From: Pseudopithomyces maydicus
Lineage: Eukaryota > Ascomycota > Dothideomycetes > Pleosporales > Didymosphaeriaceae
Direction of reading: 5' to 3'
DNA length: 64,000 nt
NCBI GenBank assembly: GCA_026873275.1
Contig: JANTUC010000016.1
Span: 124,001 to 188,000 of the forward strand
How positions within the stretch are numbered: position 1 is the first letter of the stretch; the number at the start of each line of letters is the position of its first letter. Below the pieces are notes generated by a model that saw nothing but the letters and a program-made list of their open reading frames with translations, was not told the DNA's origin and did not search any database. Shown here in pieces: positions 1 to 10,079 of this stretch. Position numbers and translations under genes: made by a program.

Positions 1-230
1 AACACCGAACCCCCATAATGCCTTACTCATCCAGCAAACATAGCCTTCGCACCAACAGCCAGCCCAACAACCCTCACCCCGAGTATCCCCCAAGAAACAT
101 GGAACAAGCTAAGCTTCCCACCATACATAACACCTCCCATTGACCGCGTCCCTCTCCCTCGCCATAATCATCCCTGCTCAAACCAAGCGGCGGAAAGCAA
201 TCTGCCTCCAACCAGGCGTCCGCAGCGGTA

Positions 231-980
231 CTAAAGAAACGAAAAATGTTCGACCAGCTGCTGGACGAAAACCAGGCCAAGAGAGATGATCAGAAGATGG
301 AGGAATCCGTAAGAGCCTAGATTAGTTAGCTCGTCGGCGATGGGGCAGACGACGAAAACCAAGACTTCAAAGACCAGAATCAAGGAAGCTGTGACGAGGG
401 TGAAGAGGAGGAGGGGAATCAGGGTGATGTAGTAGATGAAAGCCTCTACTATGCTCTTGAGGAGGTCCAAGATACGGAATGAGTTGGTGGTAGGGGTGGG
501 TTCGTCGTAGGTTGCGAGCGGGGGATGGTGGGGAGTTGGCGATGGGACGGTAGGAGGTTTACGTGTCCGCTTGGACATCCGATCGTTATGGGAGAGGGAC
601 CGGTCTGTATCCTCTGAGGCAGCGGGAAATGAGCGACGGTAGTGTGTGTTGATCCGTGAATGGTCGCGGGGGAACGATTCGGTGTTGGCCGCAGTGCTTA
701 GTGTGGATCCAGGCGCGTTACGCCGATGAACGGTACGGCCAGTTCCAGCGAGGGCGCTTTTTGGTGAAGACGTGTATCCATTCTCTCCCGTGTCGACGGA
801 GCGTCCCATTGAATGCGGCATTGTTTCGAGAGCACGATAGCCAGTAGCGAACTTTGTACAGAGCTGAGGTTTTATAGAGAAAGAACGTTGAGTATGTGAT
901 ACTATTGTGAGGGCATATAGCAAAGAAAATAGTGATTCGCTTGGGCCTCCCACGCACTCCACCCGGGCACGATACCCCAT
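231..980 (-). CDS. Hypothetical membrane protein
   Basis: An open frame of about 249 codons from the first ATG at 980. I do not recognise a family. The N-terminal two thirds are polar and rich in Ser, Arg and Pro. The C-terminal 90 residues contain two long hydrophobic stretches (around IYYITLIPLLLFTLV and FLHLLIISLGLVFVQQLV), which suggests a membrane anchor with a short cytosolic or lumenal tail ending in HFSFL. The start is uncertain because internal ATGs near 840 and 560 would also keep the hydrophobic part. It could be a lineage-specific membrane protein. The hydrophobic segments make it more convincing than a chance frame, but there is no homology evidence. Confidence 0.4.
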   Translation of the reverse strand: MGYRARVECVGGPSESLFSLLYALTIVSHTQRSFSIKPQLCTKFATGYRALETMPHSMGRSVDTGENGYTSSPKSALAGTGRTVHRRNAPGSTLSTAANTESFPRDHSRINTHYRRSFPAASEDTDRSLSHNDRMSKRTRKPPTVPSPTPHHPPLATYDEPTPTTNSFRILDLLKSIVEAFIYYITLIPLLLFTLVTASLILVFEVLVFVVCPIADELTNLGSYGFLHLLIISLGLVFVQQLVEHFSFL

Positions 981-1264
981 ACGTGTTAACCTACATTGTG
1001 TATTCAACCCCGGGCGTGAAATACGAAGTTAAATTCTCAAGAATCAACGTCGAAAAATTGTTTGTTTTCATTAATGCTCAACCCCGGTCCCTTACTATTT
1101 AGTCCCATCACCCGAAGTCCCGCTGAGCAGAGCCACCCCATTGTCACTCTTCCACGCCCGCGTTCGAGACTCAAACTTCGTTTCTGCATCACCAGAAGGT
1201 ATATCTTGCAGAAGTCCCCACTAAGTCTCTGCCAAGATTTCTAGGCTATCACAGGGTCATCACA

Positions 1265-1636
1265 ATGTTCGCCAGTCTCAAGCGCCTCTCATTCTCCTGG
1301 CCCACCATCTCCTGGCCCACATTTGCCTGGCCTACCTGGTTCACGCCCGCCACCTCTGCTCTCACTCCACTAGTAGCACCATTCATCGGAGTTGTTGAGT
1401 ACGTTATTTACGTATTCCACATCAACAGCTCCTGCCCCGCTGCCCCTCTTCTCTACTTCTTGGACTTGGAGGAGGTGGGGGAAGAGGATATGCTACCCGC
1501 GAACCAGATCACTACCTGTCAAGGTATCAGCTCGATGCAAAATAGCTGTTATTGGGGAGACATCCTGGAGGATATCGTTCAGTTCCATTTGTGGATGATG
1601 TTCCTGGAGGCTACGAGCAAGGATGGTTGGCTATGA
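1265..1636 (+). CDS. Small hypothetical protein with Trp-Pro repeats
   Basis: A 123-codon frame starting at an ATG after a CACA context. The N-terminus repeats a short SWPTxxWPT pattern several times (residues about 10-25) and is followed by a hydrophobic stretch (VAPFIGVVEYVIYVF). No family is recognised. A possible 30-base GT-AG interval near 1398-1428 would switch to another frame, so the 3' half is uncertain. It is similar in size and tail position to the C-terminal membrane region of the gene on the opposite strand upstream, but I see no real similarity. Confidence 0.35.
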   Translation: MFASLKRLSFSWPTISWPTFAWPTWFTPATSALTPLVAPFIGVVEYVIYVFHINSSCPAAPLLYFLDLEEVGEEDMLPANQITTCQGISSMQNSCYWGDILEDIVQFHLWMMFLEATSKDGWL

Positions 1637-2099
1637 CATAGTCGTACGAATTGGCACACATGTGGTGACAATGTGGGCGGTGTATTGTGTGTCATCATCG
1701 GCGGCTCTAGTTTTGGTCGTGATTGACTCGGATACATTATATAGACAGTAGTCAAATAACAAATTGATAGTATAGCCAAAAATTTCATGTATGCTTATGC
1801 TGTTAGTGAAGAACTGACCATTTCACAAGCCTGGGGTCTCTTGAACACGTTCGGAAGAGCTCAAGCATCTACATTTAACAAGTTCAGGAGTGATGGTCAC
1901 CATCTAAACAAAAGTCCCATAACGTTTTGGGCCCCAGGGTCGTCGTTGCCTATTCTGTCGCGTTTGTCCGCCAAGCCCTCTGCTGCTTTCTAGCGTTATC
2001 CGCTCGCTCCTCACTCACTTCTCTCTCTCCACTTTTCCCTCCCGACTTGACTCGGATCTTCTCGATTCAAAACTTTTTTCTCAACTTCTGCTGTCTAAG
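1637..2099. other. Intergenic, no gene seen
   Basis: Presumed 3' region of the small upstream gene and promoter of the next gene. A pyrimidine-rich stretch (about 1990-2090) immediately precedes the ATG at 2100, as is common in fungal promoters. Confidence 0.5.
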
Positions 2100-3458
2100 A
2101 TGTCTTCAGACAGTTCAAACTGCTCCTATGCGACCGCACCATCTCGGATGGTCGCACCGTCCGAGATAGAGAACACCGAAGATGAACAAAGTGGGCCTCT
2201 GGCGATTGAACAAGGGACCCCGAATGTCCCGAGCGAACTTTTGAATGCGCTTGATCGTGTTGCTAGTGAACTTAGAGACCAAGGATCACTCAAGCTCGCT
2301 CAGGATCTCGAGAATATCCAAGATAGCCTGATGAAGCTGAAAGACTGCGGAATTCGGAAGTGTTTTCAAGACGAGAAAGTGATCATTACAAGCACAGCTG
2401 AGGCCAGACTGGAACAAGCGACCAGTTCCCGATACGTCATATCGGAGAGAACCAAAGAAGACAAAGAGAGAGCGTTCGTTGCAGAAGGTCAACTGTGCCT
2501 AGCGATCCATCTCTGCATGGTCGCAACAGCAAGCGAATCAAGCGAACCAACCACGAACATCACCAAATACGTCAAGGGATTTGGCGATTCCAGATATCCT
2601 TGCCTAGCGGACAAAGTAGCGAACTACGTCTTCAAAAACAAGTTACATCTTACGAAGAATACGTTCTGGACCGATTTCGATTTAGCGAACAAATACTTGA
2701 ATTACGAACACCCGCTCGGCGTGCAAGAGAACGAAGGTGGATAATTCCACCGACTCAGGAACAGAGTGGCGCTTTTTCGAACTGGAGTGAATTACGCCGA
2801 ATACTATAAAGACAAGGCTGCGGATGAAATCCGGGCTTTGGAACCAAAGACTATTGAGGACCCACAGAATTCGGATGAACGATCTGATATATATGAGAAT
2901 GTCTTTCGGAGCAGACCAGTGGATCATATTGGTGGACGGGATTGGGATGAACAATCAGATATACAAGAGAATATCTTTCAGGGCAGACCACTGGAACATG
3001 GTAGTGAATGGCATTGGAACGACCAGGATTGGGAAGACGAATCAGATACACAAGAAAACAGCTTACGGAGTCTATCAGTGGGACTTGGTAGTGAATGTGA
3101 TTGGGCCGACCAATCAGATACCCCAGAGAATAGCTTGCGGAGTTTATCAGTGGAACTTGGTAGTGAATGTGATTGGGGCGACCAGGGTTGGGACGATAAC
3201 TTGTGGAGTTTATCAATGGAATATGGTAGTGGATGGGGTTGGAACGACCAGGGTTGGGACGACAACTTGTGGAGTTTATCAGTGGAATATGGTAGTGGAT
3301 GGGGTTGGAACGACCAGGATTGGGCCGACCAATCAGACACACAAGAGAATAACTTCCGGGGAACACCAGCGGAACTTGTTAGTGGATGGGATTGGAACAA
3401 CCAATCAGGCACCACAAGAGAACAGCTTATGGAGTTTCTCAGGCGAGCGGTAGTGTAG
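2100..3458 (+). CDS. Orphan GAAC-rich gene with Trp/Asp-rich tandem repeats, frame interrupted
   Basis: Two open segments in the same frame (2100-2744 and about 2766-3458) are separated by a TAA at 2742. The first segment (214 codons) begins MSSDSSN and is a soluble, helical-looking protein with no recognised domain. The second (about 230 codons) holds imperfect tandem repeats of about 20-22 residues built on SDTQEN-SLRSLSV-LGSEWDW and GWDDNLWSLSVEYGSGW motifs. Both segments have an unusually high density of GAAC (about 13 copies each by hand count), so I treat them as one gene. The interruption may be a homopolymer or indel error, or a real stop. A bridging intron of normal size is not visible. 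The function is unknown, and acidic Trp/Asp repeats are too general to assign one. Confidence 0.5.
2880..3430 (+). repeat. Coding tandem repeats of about 60-66 bases
   Basis: Imperfect units recur within the coding region, each containing TTGGGA/C-GACCA and TTTATCAGTGGAA-TTGGTAGTG words. Two adjacent units at about 3190-3310 are nearly identical (the GGTTGGGACGA-AACTTGTGGAG unit), which indicates recent tandem duplication. Confidence 0.75.
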
Positions 3459-4090
3459 AATAATTGGTAGTGTGTAGAAGCGAATAACCAGTTCATTTTC
3501 CTCTGCATCGATCTTCTCTCGTCTGGTGTTATGACCGTCCCATGAGGAATTTATTACCTACACATACATGGTGGATGGAGGGTATACTTGTTGATATTAT
3601 AGTCGTGGCTCATGGAGTTGTATCGTACGGCCTGGTGTGACTTGTAGGTGCGTTTTATTCGAGAAGTGTTCTCGGACTGCAGACAATGTTCACAAACATA
3701 TTCTGGTGTAGGTTGTCTCTAAAATAGGGTCTCTAAGAATATGAGAGAGATTGGAGTAATTAGTGTCGAATGGTCTCAAATTCTTTAGTCTGTCGCTTTG
3801 GTCTCCCTATTTGTGATGAATGCATCCGTTGTGTCCGGTTTGCCATTGCCTGATGTTGGAACAATCTGACCAGGCCCTCATAGCGACGAATGAATGAGTG
3901 ACCCTTTCACGTAGCAGGACCATTAAGGTAGCTACGGAAATCATGAATTAAAGAAAGGTAGATCTAGAGGAAATGAGCTCACAGCATCTGGACGACATTG
4001 CACAAATCATGATAACAGGTGCTGTTGCATACAAGTCCATTCAACAAGTACTCAGAAGATCCAACAGAGCAGGATCTTCAACAACATCAC
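3459..4090. other. Intergenic, no gene seen
   Basis: No open frame of note and no RNA gene recognised. This lies between two convergent genes. Confidence 0.5.
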
Positions 4091-4326
4091 TGTAAAGAGC
4101 CATTATTCCCCAATTCCTTTTATCAACACCCGTTGTAAAGAGCCGCCGTTCCCAATTCTATAACCAGATCTCAATCTTCCCATTTTATCCCTGTACAACA
4201 AGTGTTCCAACACCATAGAGATTATCCATTGTGAAGAGCCGTCATTCCCCAATTCTATAACCAGATCTCAATCTTCCCATTTTTCTCCCTATACAACAAA
4301 TCTTCCAACACCATAGAAATCACCCC
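4091..4326. repeat. Direct repeat, unit about 96 bases, two full copies and one partial
   Basis: Copies begin with TGTRAAGAGCC at 4091 (partial, diverged after about 40 bases), 4134 and 4230. The last two share the words CAATTCTATAACCAGATCT and TTCCAACACCATAGA at the same spacing. They lie just downstream of the stop of the minus-strand gene at 4348, so they may be within its 3' region. Confidence 0.85.
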
Positions 4327-4347
4327 ATGTATCCGTAAGCCAGTGGT

Positions 4348-6021
4348 CTAGTCCCAGCGTCCAGGATTTCCATGATCATGCCAGATCACCATATACACGA
4401 TGCCCATGTTGCCGTGATAGTACTCCGAGGCCAGCAGTTCATGAGCCCTGCGGATGTTGTCAGCAGTAATGGATATTACCGGTCGACGAACATTGGCCTG
4501 TCCCCCATTTCGAGCACGGTGTCTAGCCAGACGGCCGTCTTCATCTTCGAGCAGCGCTAGCAGACTTGCAACGGTCTCCACGGGACCTTGGAGCCACGGG
4601 TTGGTTTCATGTGAGCGGTACTCTTCAATGGTGTGGGTGATGTCTTCTACCAACTGGCGATGCTGGCGTATGTTGAGCTCGGTGTGCTCTACTCCAAGGG
4701 GTACCAGTGGCATATTCGCGATGATGGACCCAGTGCGAACATCTGGTAGACTATCCCTTAGTGTACGGCGTTGCTGCCTCGCTTGACGTCTGTCTCGTGG
4801 CGCCTCTGGATCTTCTGGGCCCGAGTCAGCGGGTGCATGGTCACCTTCCTCTGCGTTCTCATCCTCGCTACTCGAATCTTCATCTTCGTCTTCGTCAACG
4901 TATTCGTCGCTATCGCTATCATCGTCGCTCTCGTCATCGCTCTCGTCATCGCTCTCGCCATCGCTCTCGCCATCGCCTTCGTCGCGGTAGCTTTCGTCAC
5001 CGTCATCTCTGTTGTTGTCACCATCGTAGTTGTCTTCGTCCGGTGGGTCCCTATCATTGCTCAGTTGATGATCTTGGTAGCCGTCAATGCCATCACCATC
5101 CCAGTCATCGTTGCTGTCCGACAGCGCTTTGCCGGCATACATAAACCCATCATCTGGGGAATCCTCTTTTTTCATGGCATCGCTATCGTTGTTAGAGTCA
5201 TGCCGTTTGATTTTCTGCTGTAGCCAGCTCCTTAACGCGGGCGTGTGCTTCATTTTCTCTGATGCAAAGAATGGCTGCCGTGCATGACGAAGCTTTTCGA
5301 CCCCGGCCGTTAGTAGCTGATAGTCAGCGTCCGAAGCTGCGAGAATAGAATGCAGCCATGGTCTGTTCCTCGAAGCAAGCTGTTTTACGTCGAGAAGTGC
5401 TGTTTTCCAGGCGTTCCCGACGTGGCGAAGACTATCGATATGATGAAGTTGGATGACAATCACACAGGAAAATTGCCTGCTGAGCGCACAAGTGCCCTGC
5501 GTGTTATCACTGGCATCTGCGATTTCAGCGCAATTCTGTTTGTCTGCCGCCGTAAGAGTATAGACCCAAAGGTGTCCCTTGTCGTATCTCACGCATATCC
5601 ACGCCATTTGGCTGTCTGTTGTGTATTCCACCCCGCTTGGTACCTTGTACTCATCAAGAGCATCGATGATTCCTTGGATTTGAAGACTCTTGACAGGCTC
5701 GATGCCGAATTCGTATGGTGTCACTAAGGCGTGTTGGATCGGTTTGAGCTGCTCCAAATGTTCCAAGGTCGCGAGGAATTCCTTCTCTTCCTCCAGTTCT
5801 TGCTTATTGCGCATCTCCAAGCAGTGCGCTAGAACCCACGTCTTCCGATCGATTGTCGGGCACGGTAATTCCTCGACGGCAGCTTCAGCGCCTGGGTCAT
5901 GATTGTCCGACTGGGGTGAGAGGGCGCGGGGTGCTGAGGACAAGCCATCGGATGTCGGAGAGGAGGCCATTTCGGCTTGGTACAAAGCGTGCGACGCCAC
6001 TACCTGATGAAGAGTTAGCAT
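4348..6021 (-). CDS. Hypothetical protein with long acidic tract
   Basis: A 557-codon uninterrupted frame. No family is recognised. The N-terminal 300 residues look globular. Residues about 305-410 are a highly acidic Asp/Glu/Ser tract (GESDDESDDESDD-like), with basic residues after it (RDRRQARQQRR) and a final globular part of about 120 residues. The acidic then basic layout resembles nuclear or chromatin-binding proteins, but this is inference only. Start options are ATG 6021 and an internal Met at residue 18. A 49-base GTAAGC-CAG interval at 6067-6115 with a CT-rich 3' end looks like a 5' UTR intron, because the upstream ATG there hits a stop within three codons. Confidence 0.6.
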   Translation of the reverse strand: MLTLHQVVASHALYQAEMASSPTSDGLSSAPRALSPQSDNHDPGAEAAVEELPCPTIDRKTWVLAHCLEMRNKQELEEEKEFLATLEHLEQLKPIQHALVTPYEFGIEPVKSLQIQGIIDALDEYKVPSGVEYTTDSQMAWICVRYDKGHLWVYTLTAADKQNCAEIADASDNTQGTCALSRQFSCVIVIQLHHIDSLRHVGNAWKTALLDVKQLASRNRPWLHSILAASDADYQLLTAGVEKLRHARQPFFASEKMKHTPALRSWLQQKIKRHDSNNDSDAMKKEDSPDDGFMYAGKALSDSNDDWDGDGIDGYQDHQLSNDRDPPDEDNYDGDNNRDDGDESYRDEGDGESDGESDDESDDESDDDSDSDEYVDEDEDEDSSSEDENAEEGDHAPADSGPEDPEAPRDRRQARQQRRTLRDSLPDVRTGSIIANMPLVPLGVEHTELNIRQHRQLVEDITHTIEEYRSHETNPWLQGPVETVASLLALLEDEDGRLARHRARNGGQANVRRPVISITADNIRRAHELLASEYYHGNMGIVYMVIWHDHGNPGRWD

Positions 6022-6426
6022 AGGTAGCTCGACGTCTACGGTCGGAGATGGAGTGGGTGTGTAGGTCTGGAGAGAGAGAGAGAGAATAAATACATGTCTG
6101 GGAAACAGCGCTTACCAATTGTGTGCTTCACCTGAGCATGGCGACGCGTTTGACGACCAATCATCGTAGGCTCCACGCGTATATTACTTTGGTGATTGAG
6201 AATGGCTCCACGTCTTTCCGTGGTGACCTAGGTTCCTTGGAACCTTGGAATATTCTAAATCACGTGCTGAGGCTCTTTCCAAGGTTACAAGGTCAAAGTC
6301 ATGACAGGCAAGAGCCATCACATCATCAAGCGCGGAAGCGGAAAGTGCCCACCGGACTGATAGGAACACCCCAGACCAGCTGCAGCGCTCCCAGCCTCCT
6401 CCACCAAAAAAACAACTTTACGTTCA
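6022..6426. promoter_or_regulatory. Shared upstream region of two divergent genes
   Basis: This separates the minus-strand gene starting at 6021 and the plus-strand gene starting at 6427. It contains the probable 5' UTR intron of the former (6067-6115) and a GA run at 6071-6085. No defined operator was recognised. Confidence 0.35.
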
Positions 6427-7127
6427 ATGATGCCACCGTTCCGCCCGCCTCCGCTGGCACCTCCAAAAGGTGTTAGATACAATGCCACAGAGCTCGCAAA
6501 AACGATTACCGAGGCTTGTGAGAGAACGCAAGAACAAATAGATAAGACAGAGAAAGTGATCGAGCGTGCCAATCAGACATTAGAGAACATGAGACGAGAA
6601 GTAAGTGGTCCGGCAATTCGTGGCGAGTACATACTCAATGCATTGCAGAGTAAGGAGCGAACAAAAACTGTGAACGCCGTTTTTTCAGATGTCTTGAGTT
6701 CTCAAGGAAAATGGAGAAAGCTCGAAGACTTAGTGAATTCATTTGACAAGAGACAACCGTCGGATGAACCGGAGCGTCAGAGAACACATCCAGAGAATAT
6801 GCCCTATCAGGATCAAGGCAGGTAATATATATCTGAACACTTCTGCCAGTTTCTAACATGCGTTGTAGGCACCGCCAACCGGTCGTCTACCAGTGAATAC
6901 ACTCAAAACCCAGAGGAAGTCGAAGGAACGACTCGAAGCACCGAAAGTGCTGATCTTAGTGAACCCGTTCGAGAGCCAGACGGCAGGGGAACAGCCCAGG
7001 GTATTGAACATGCTATTACCCCGACCGACACCAGTGAACATACTCAAGACATAGATGACACGGCTATGATTGACGTCAGAGGAACTTCTCAGAGCATTCA
7101 AAATCCTGATACTGGTGAACCTATTTG
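6427..7127 (+). CDS. Orphan GAAC-rich gene with introns
   Basis: The frame starts MMPPFRPPPLAPP and continues with a helical segment (about residues 20-60, coiled-coil-like ERTQEQIDKTEKVIERANQ). A 48-base GTAAGT...TTGCAG interval (6601-6648) is very likely an intron but keeps the frame when retained. A second intron has donor GTAATA at 6822 and acceptor TTGTAG near 6868. The next segment reads open to a TGA at 7127 in a frame rich in SEYTQ, SEHTQD and IEHAI words. The phase across the second intron does not close exactly, so either one or two bases are missing or the splice site differs. GAAC density is high. No function is recognised. Confidence 0.5.
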
Positions 7128-7604
7128 AGGCCCAGAGAACACGGCTATGCTCGGCATCGAGGAACAGCTTGGAGCAAGATAGGATTATGGAATATTTACA
7201 ACGGGTTGGTGTCTGGTAATGAGTGCAGGGAAGCGGAAAACTTTGTGAAGGAAATGGGAAATCATCGTCTCACGTTCCCATGGTTGTATCTGTAAAGAAA
7301 ATAGCGCCCTTCCGTCCAGTGCATGTGCGAGACGAGTGACAATATTACCCGACCCTCCATATCCAGCGTCTAAATCCTTCACCCATAATTTTACCTGCCT
7401 ATCTAGTGAAGGCAACGTTGATCGCGTTTGTTTTGATTTCAGTCACGTGATGCGCTATAGCGGGCCGCTGTTTACCTTCACTTCTGTCGCCTCTTGCCGC
7501 CTAACCTCTCCCAAAAACTTCTGAAACTCAAGTTTCAAACACTTTCTACAGCTTGAGCTCTCAGCTTAGCAGCACTATTCTCTATAAACAACCAATAGAC
7601 GAAC
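7128..7604. other. Intergenic and probable 5' leader, no gene seen
   Basis: Pyrimidine-rich towards 7500 and AT-rich just before 7600, as expected of a promoter and leader for the next gene. No other structure was seen. Confidence 0.4.
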
Positions 7605-8675
7605 AGTATGTATCTGCTCTTTTCCCGTACATAAGCTTGCAGCTAAATATAGACAGTGGCGGCCCTATCCAAGGAACAGGCGAGCGACGAGGCAGGCACT
7701 ACTAGTGAACATCTTGAGGAGAGAGCCCTTAAAACTCTTATTCTCTCAGAGGAACATCGGCAACGCAAAACGTTAGAACTACTTAAGACAGACCCGAGGG
7801 AACAGCCTTATACTACGACGAGCGACGCAAAGGAGCGAATGAAAACAGCGACCACAATCATGAACTCTCTCACTCAGGGAACGAGCGAACAAGATGGATT
7901 GGAAATCAAGGCGCTCTATCAGATTCTGAAGAGCTTTTACATCCAAAATGTGTGGCTCGTTACCAAGTACAATGATCTAGAGGCGCGTCACATAGATGCC
8001 ATAACGAACAATGAGGGAATACCGACTGTAGCAGGCTATCACCTGCTAAGAGAGAGAATGCCCTTCTGGTTCAGGGAGAACCTCACCGCCTGCGAAGACG
8101 ACAAGCACGCCACAGAGAACATCTTCAAGACCTTGTACAACGCTCACTCTATTCGATGGAAGTTGAATGTCGAGATTATCTACGCGGCCGTTATGCTGAA
8201 TATCTTGAGGGGAACACCAGAGTCAGAAATTGTTTCCGTCGATCTCTGGATGGCAACAAAGCTAATAAGCGGATTCTCGGGCCGACTTAAGGTCGAAAAG
8301 CCTACTGATAGCGTCCTCGAAACAGCAACAAGAGAACTCGCCCGTGGGATTAAAGAATACGCCGATCTCAAGGATGAATCCCTCTACAAGAATATGGAAC
8401 AGGTCGTGGGTTATGTCAAGGGAACAATCGAAGCACGCTTTCCAGACCGAGATGAGGAAGTCTCAAAGGAACAGTGGGAACTCATTCAGTACGCCGTTGT
8501 TGGCACCTATCTATGCACAGAGAACAAGGATCGGGATTGGACTACGTCGCCTATGCAAGCGAGGGAGATTGCTCCGTTTATCCGGGCCATTCGATCCGGC
8601 ACCACCATCCAATGGAAGCAATGGAGAGAACATGAGAAGAAGGATTTGGGTTGGGAACAGTTGGTAGAATTGTGA
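7605..8675 (+). CDS. Orphan GAAC-rich gene with intron-split start codon
   Basis: The main exon 7657-8675 encodes about 339 residues beginning AALSKEQASDE after the initiator Met and ending LGWEQLVEL. It is soluble and mostly helical-looking, with no recognised domain. No ATG precedes the frame inside the exon. A 51-base interval 7606-7656 with donor GTATGT, a CTAAA-like branch and acceptor GACAG lies directly upstream, and joining base A at 7605 to TG at 7657 makes ATG. I therefore infer a start codon split by the intron. By hand count about 20 GAAC tetramers occur in this exon, against about 4 expected by chance. GTTC is nearly absent, so the bias is strand specific. The function is unknown. 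Confidence 0.6.
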
Positions 8676-10079
8676 GAGACAGCGCTTGGAACGTGGAACA
8701 TTTTCGATGAGAGAATATAGGGACTTTGGAGGATGTCGATGGAGTCATTGAGAGAATAGCAACGAAATGAATGTGTACTGTAATGATGGAAGGAGGCAAG
8801 TACTTGGTTTCTCGGACTTTTCAATACCTTTGCTTTTCCTGTTCTCACTCTATGCATGTCTTCTTCTTCTCTCGTCCTGCTACACAGCTCCCTTTTTAAA
8901 ATGGTCCCACACCTGCCCACACTGTGCTTGATTTCTTTCGAATTTCTTACATCAATGTACTCCATGCAGCAACTACTAGATTCCAGCAAGATTGGGCGCA
9001 TTCTATTCATCGTTATGGGAAGTACTCGGTAAACCCGTTTTCAAACCGGCCGACGTCAGGCGATCGATAGCAGTATAACTACGCATGCAATTGATTTAAG
9101 ATTGATCATGCCCTGAACATTATTATTAACCAATGGTAAATACTTTCGTCAATGTAATAGCTAGGTTAAGAGAACTTTGCCTGGACACGAGCCTGGTACT
9201 ACACACGAAGAAAGAAGTCTGCGAAACGCGCCTGTCATGTATTCATCCACACCTGATTCATCGCATAAATAAAAGCGTTCAATCTGCCATTGAATGCTGA
9301 ATATATAGCCGAACCACTGTTCAAACTTCAGAACTTGTGCCTACATAGTACGGAGTCACGAAACGAGGAAGTATCGTACGTCGTGTACACCATTCTTACA
9401 AGAATTATGATATTACAGCATGCTCTGAAATGTCTCTCCTATCCGCCATCTTACTCTACTGTTTGTATCCAGAGTATGTTATCGTAAAATACGATTAATG
9501 ATAGAGAGCTTGTAGAGCACGCAGACTGGTAGTTTTCACTTTGGGTCGTGATTGCTAGTACAGTGGTGTTGACCTCACAGATTGCACGGGAAAATTACAT
9601 CTAAGCGGCATTCTCATCATGGCCCATCTACCTTACATACAAGGTTTTTAGAAGCATGCTACCCTAGGATGATTGACCAACGCCGAAACCACCTCTTGCG
9701 GATTTTCATCCGTTCATAGCCCCAACAAAGCTTCCCGATGCAACCTTGGAAAGAGCGCGCGCACATGATTGTAAGCGAAGGGCGCGCTTTCCCTCGAGGT
9801 GAGAGGAAGGTGCATTTGAAGTCGCGTTTGTTGTGCTGCTATTACTAAGGAAAGTACGTCTGCCTCCCTCTCTCACCTCTCCCACACTCTCTCGCCTCTC
9901 CCACCCTCTCTCACCTCTCCCGCCTTCTCTCACATATCTGCACCTACTTACGCACACACACCTCAATACAAGGCTTTATAAAACGGCCGACGTTTTCTTT
10001 TCACAGATAAAGAGCGTGCTTCAGCAATTTGACTCCAAAACTCTTCCACTTTCACGACCTCCATTTCTCGCGCACGACG
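8676..10079. other. Intergenic, no gene seen; CT-rich minisatellite
   Basis: No supported gene. At about 9861-9936 there are several imperfect copies of a CTCTCNCCTCTCCC unit upstream of the next ATG, probably a promoter pyrimidine tract. The remainder is AT-rich with no recognisable element. Confidence 0.5.
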
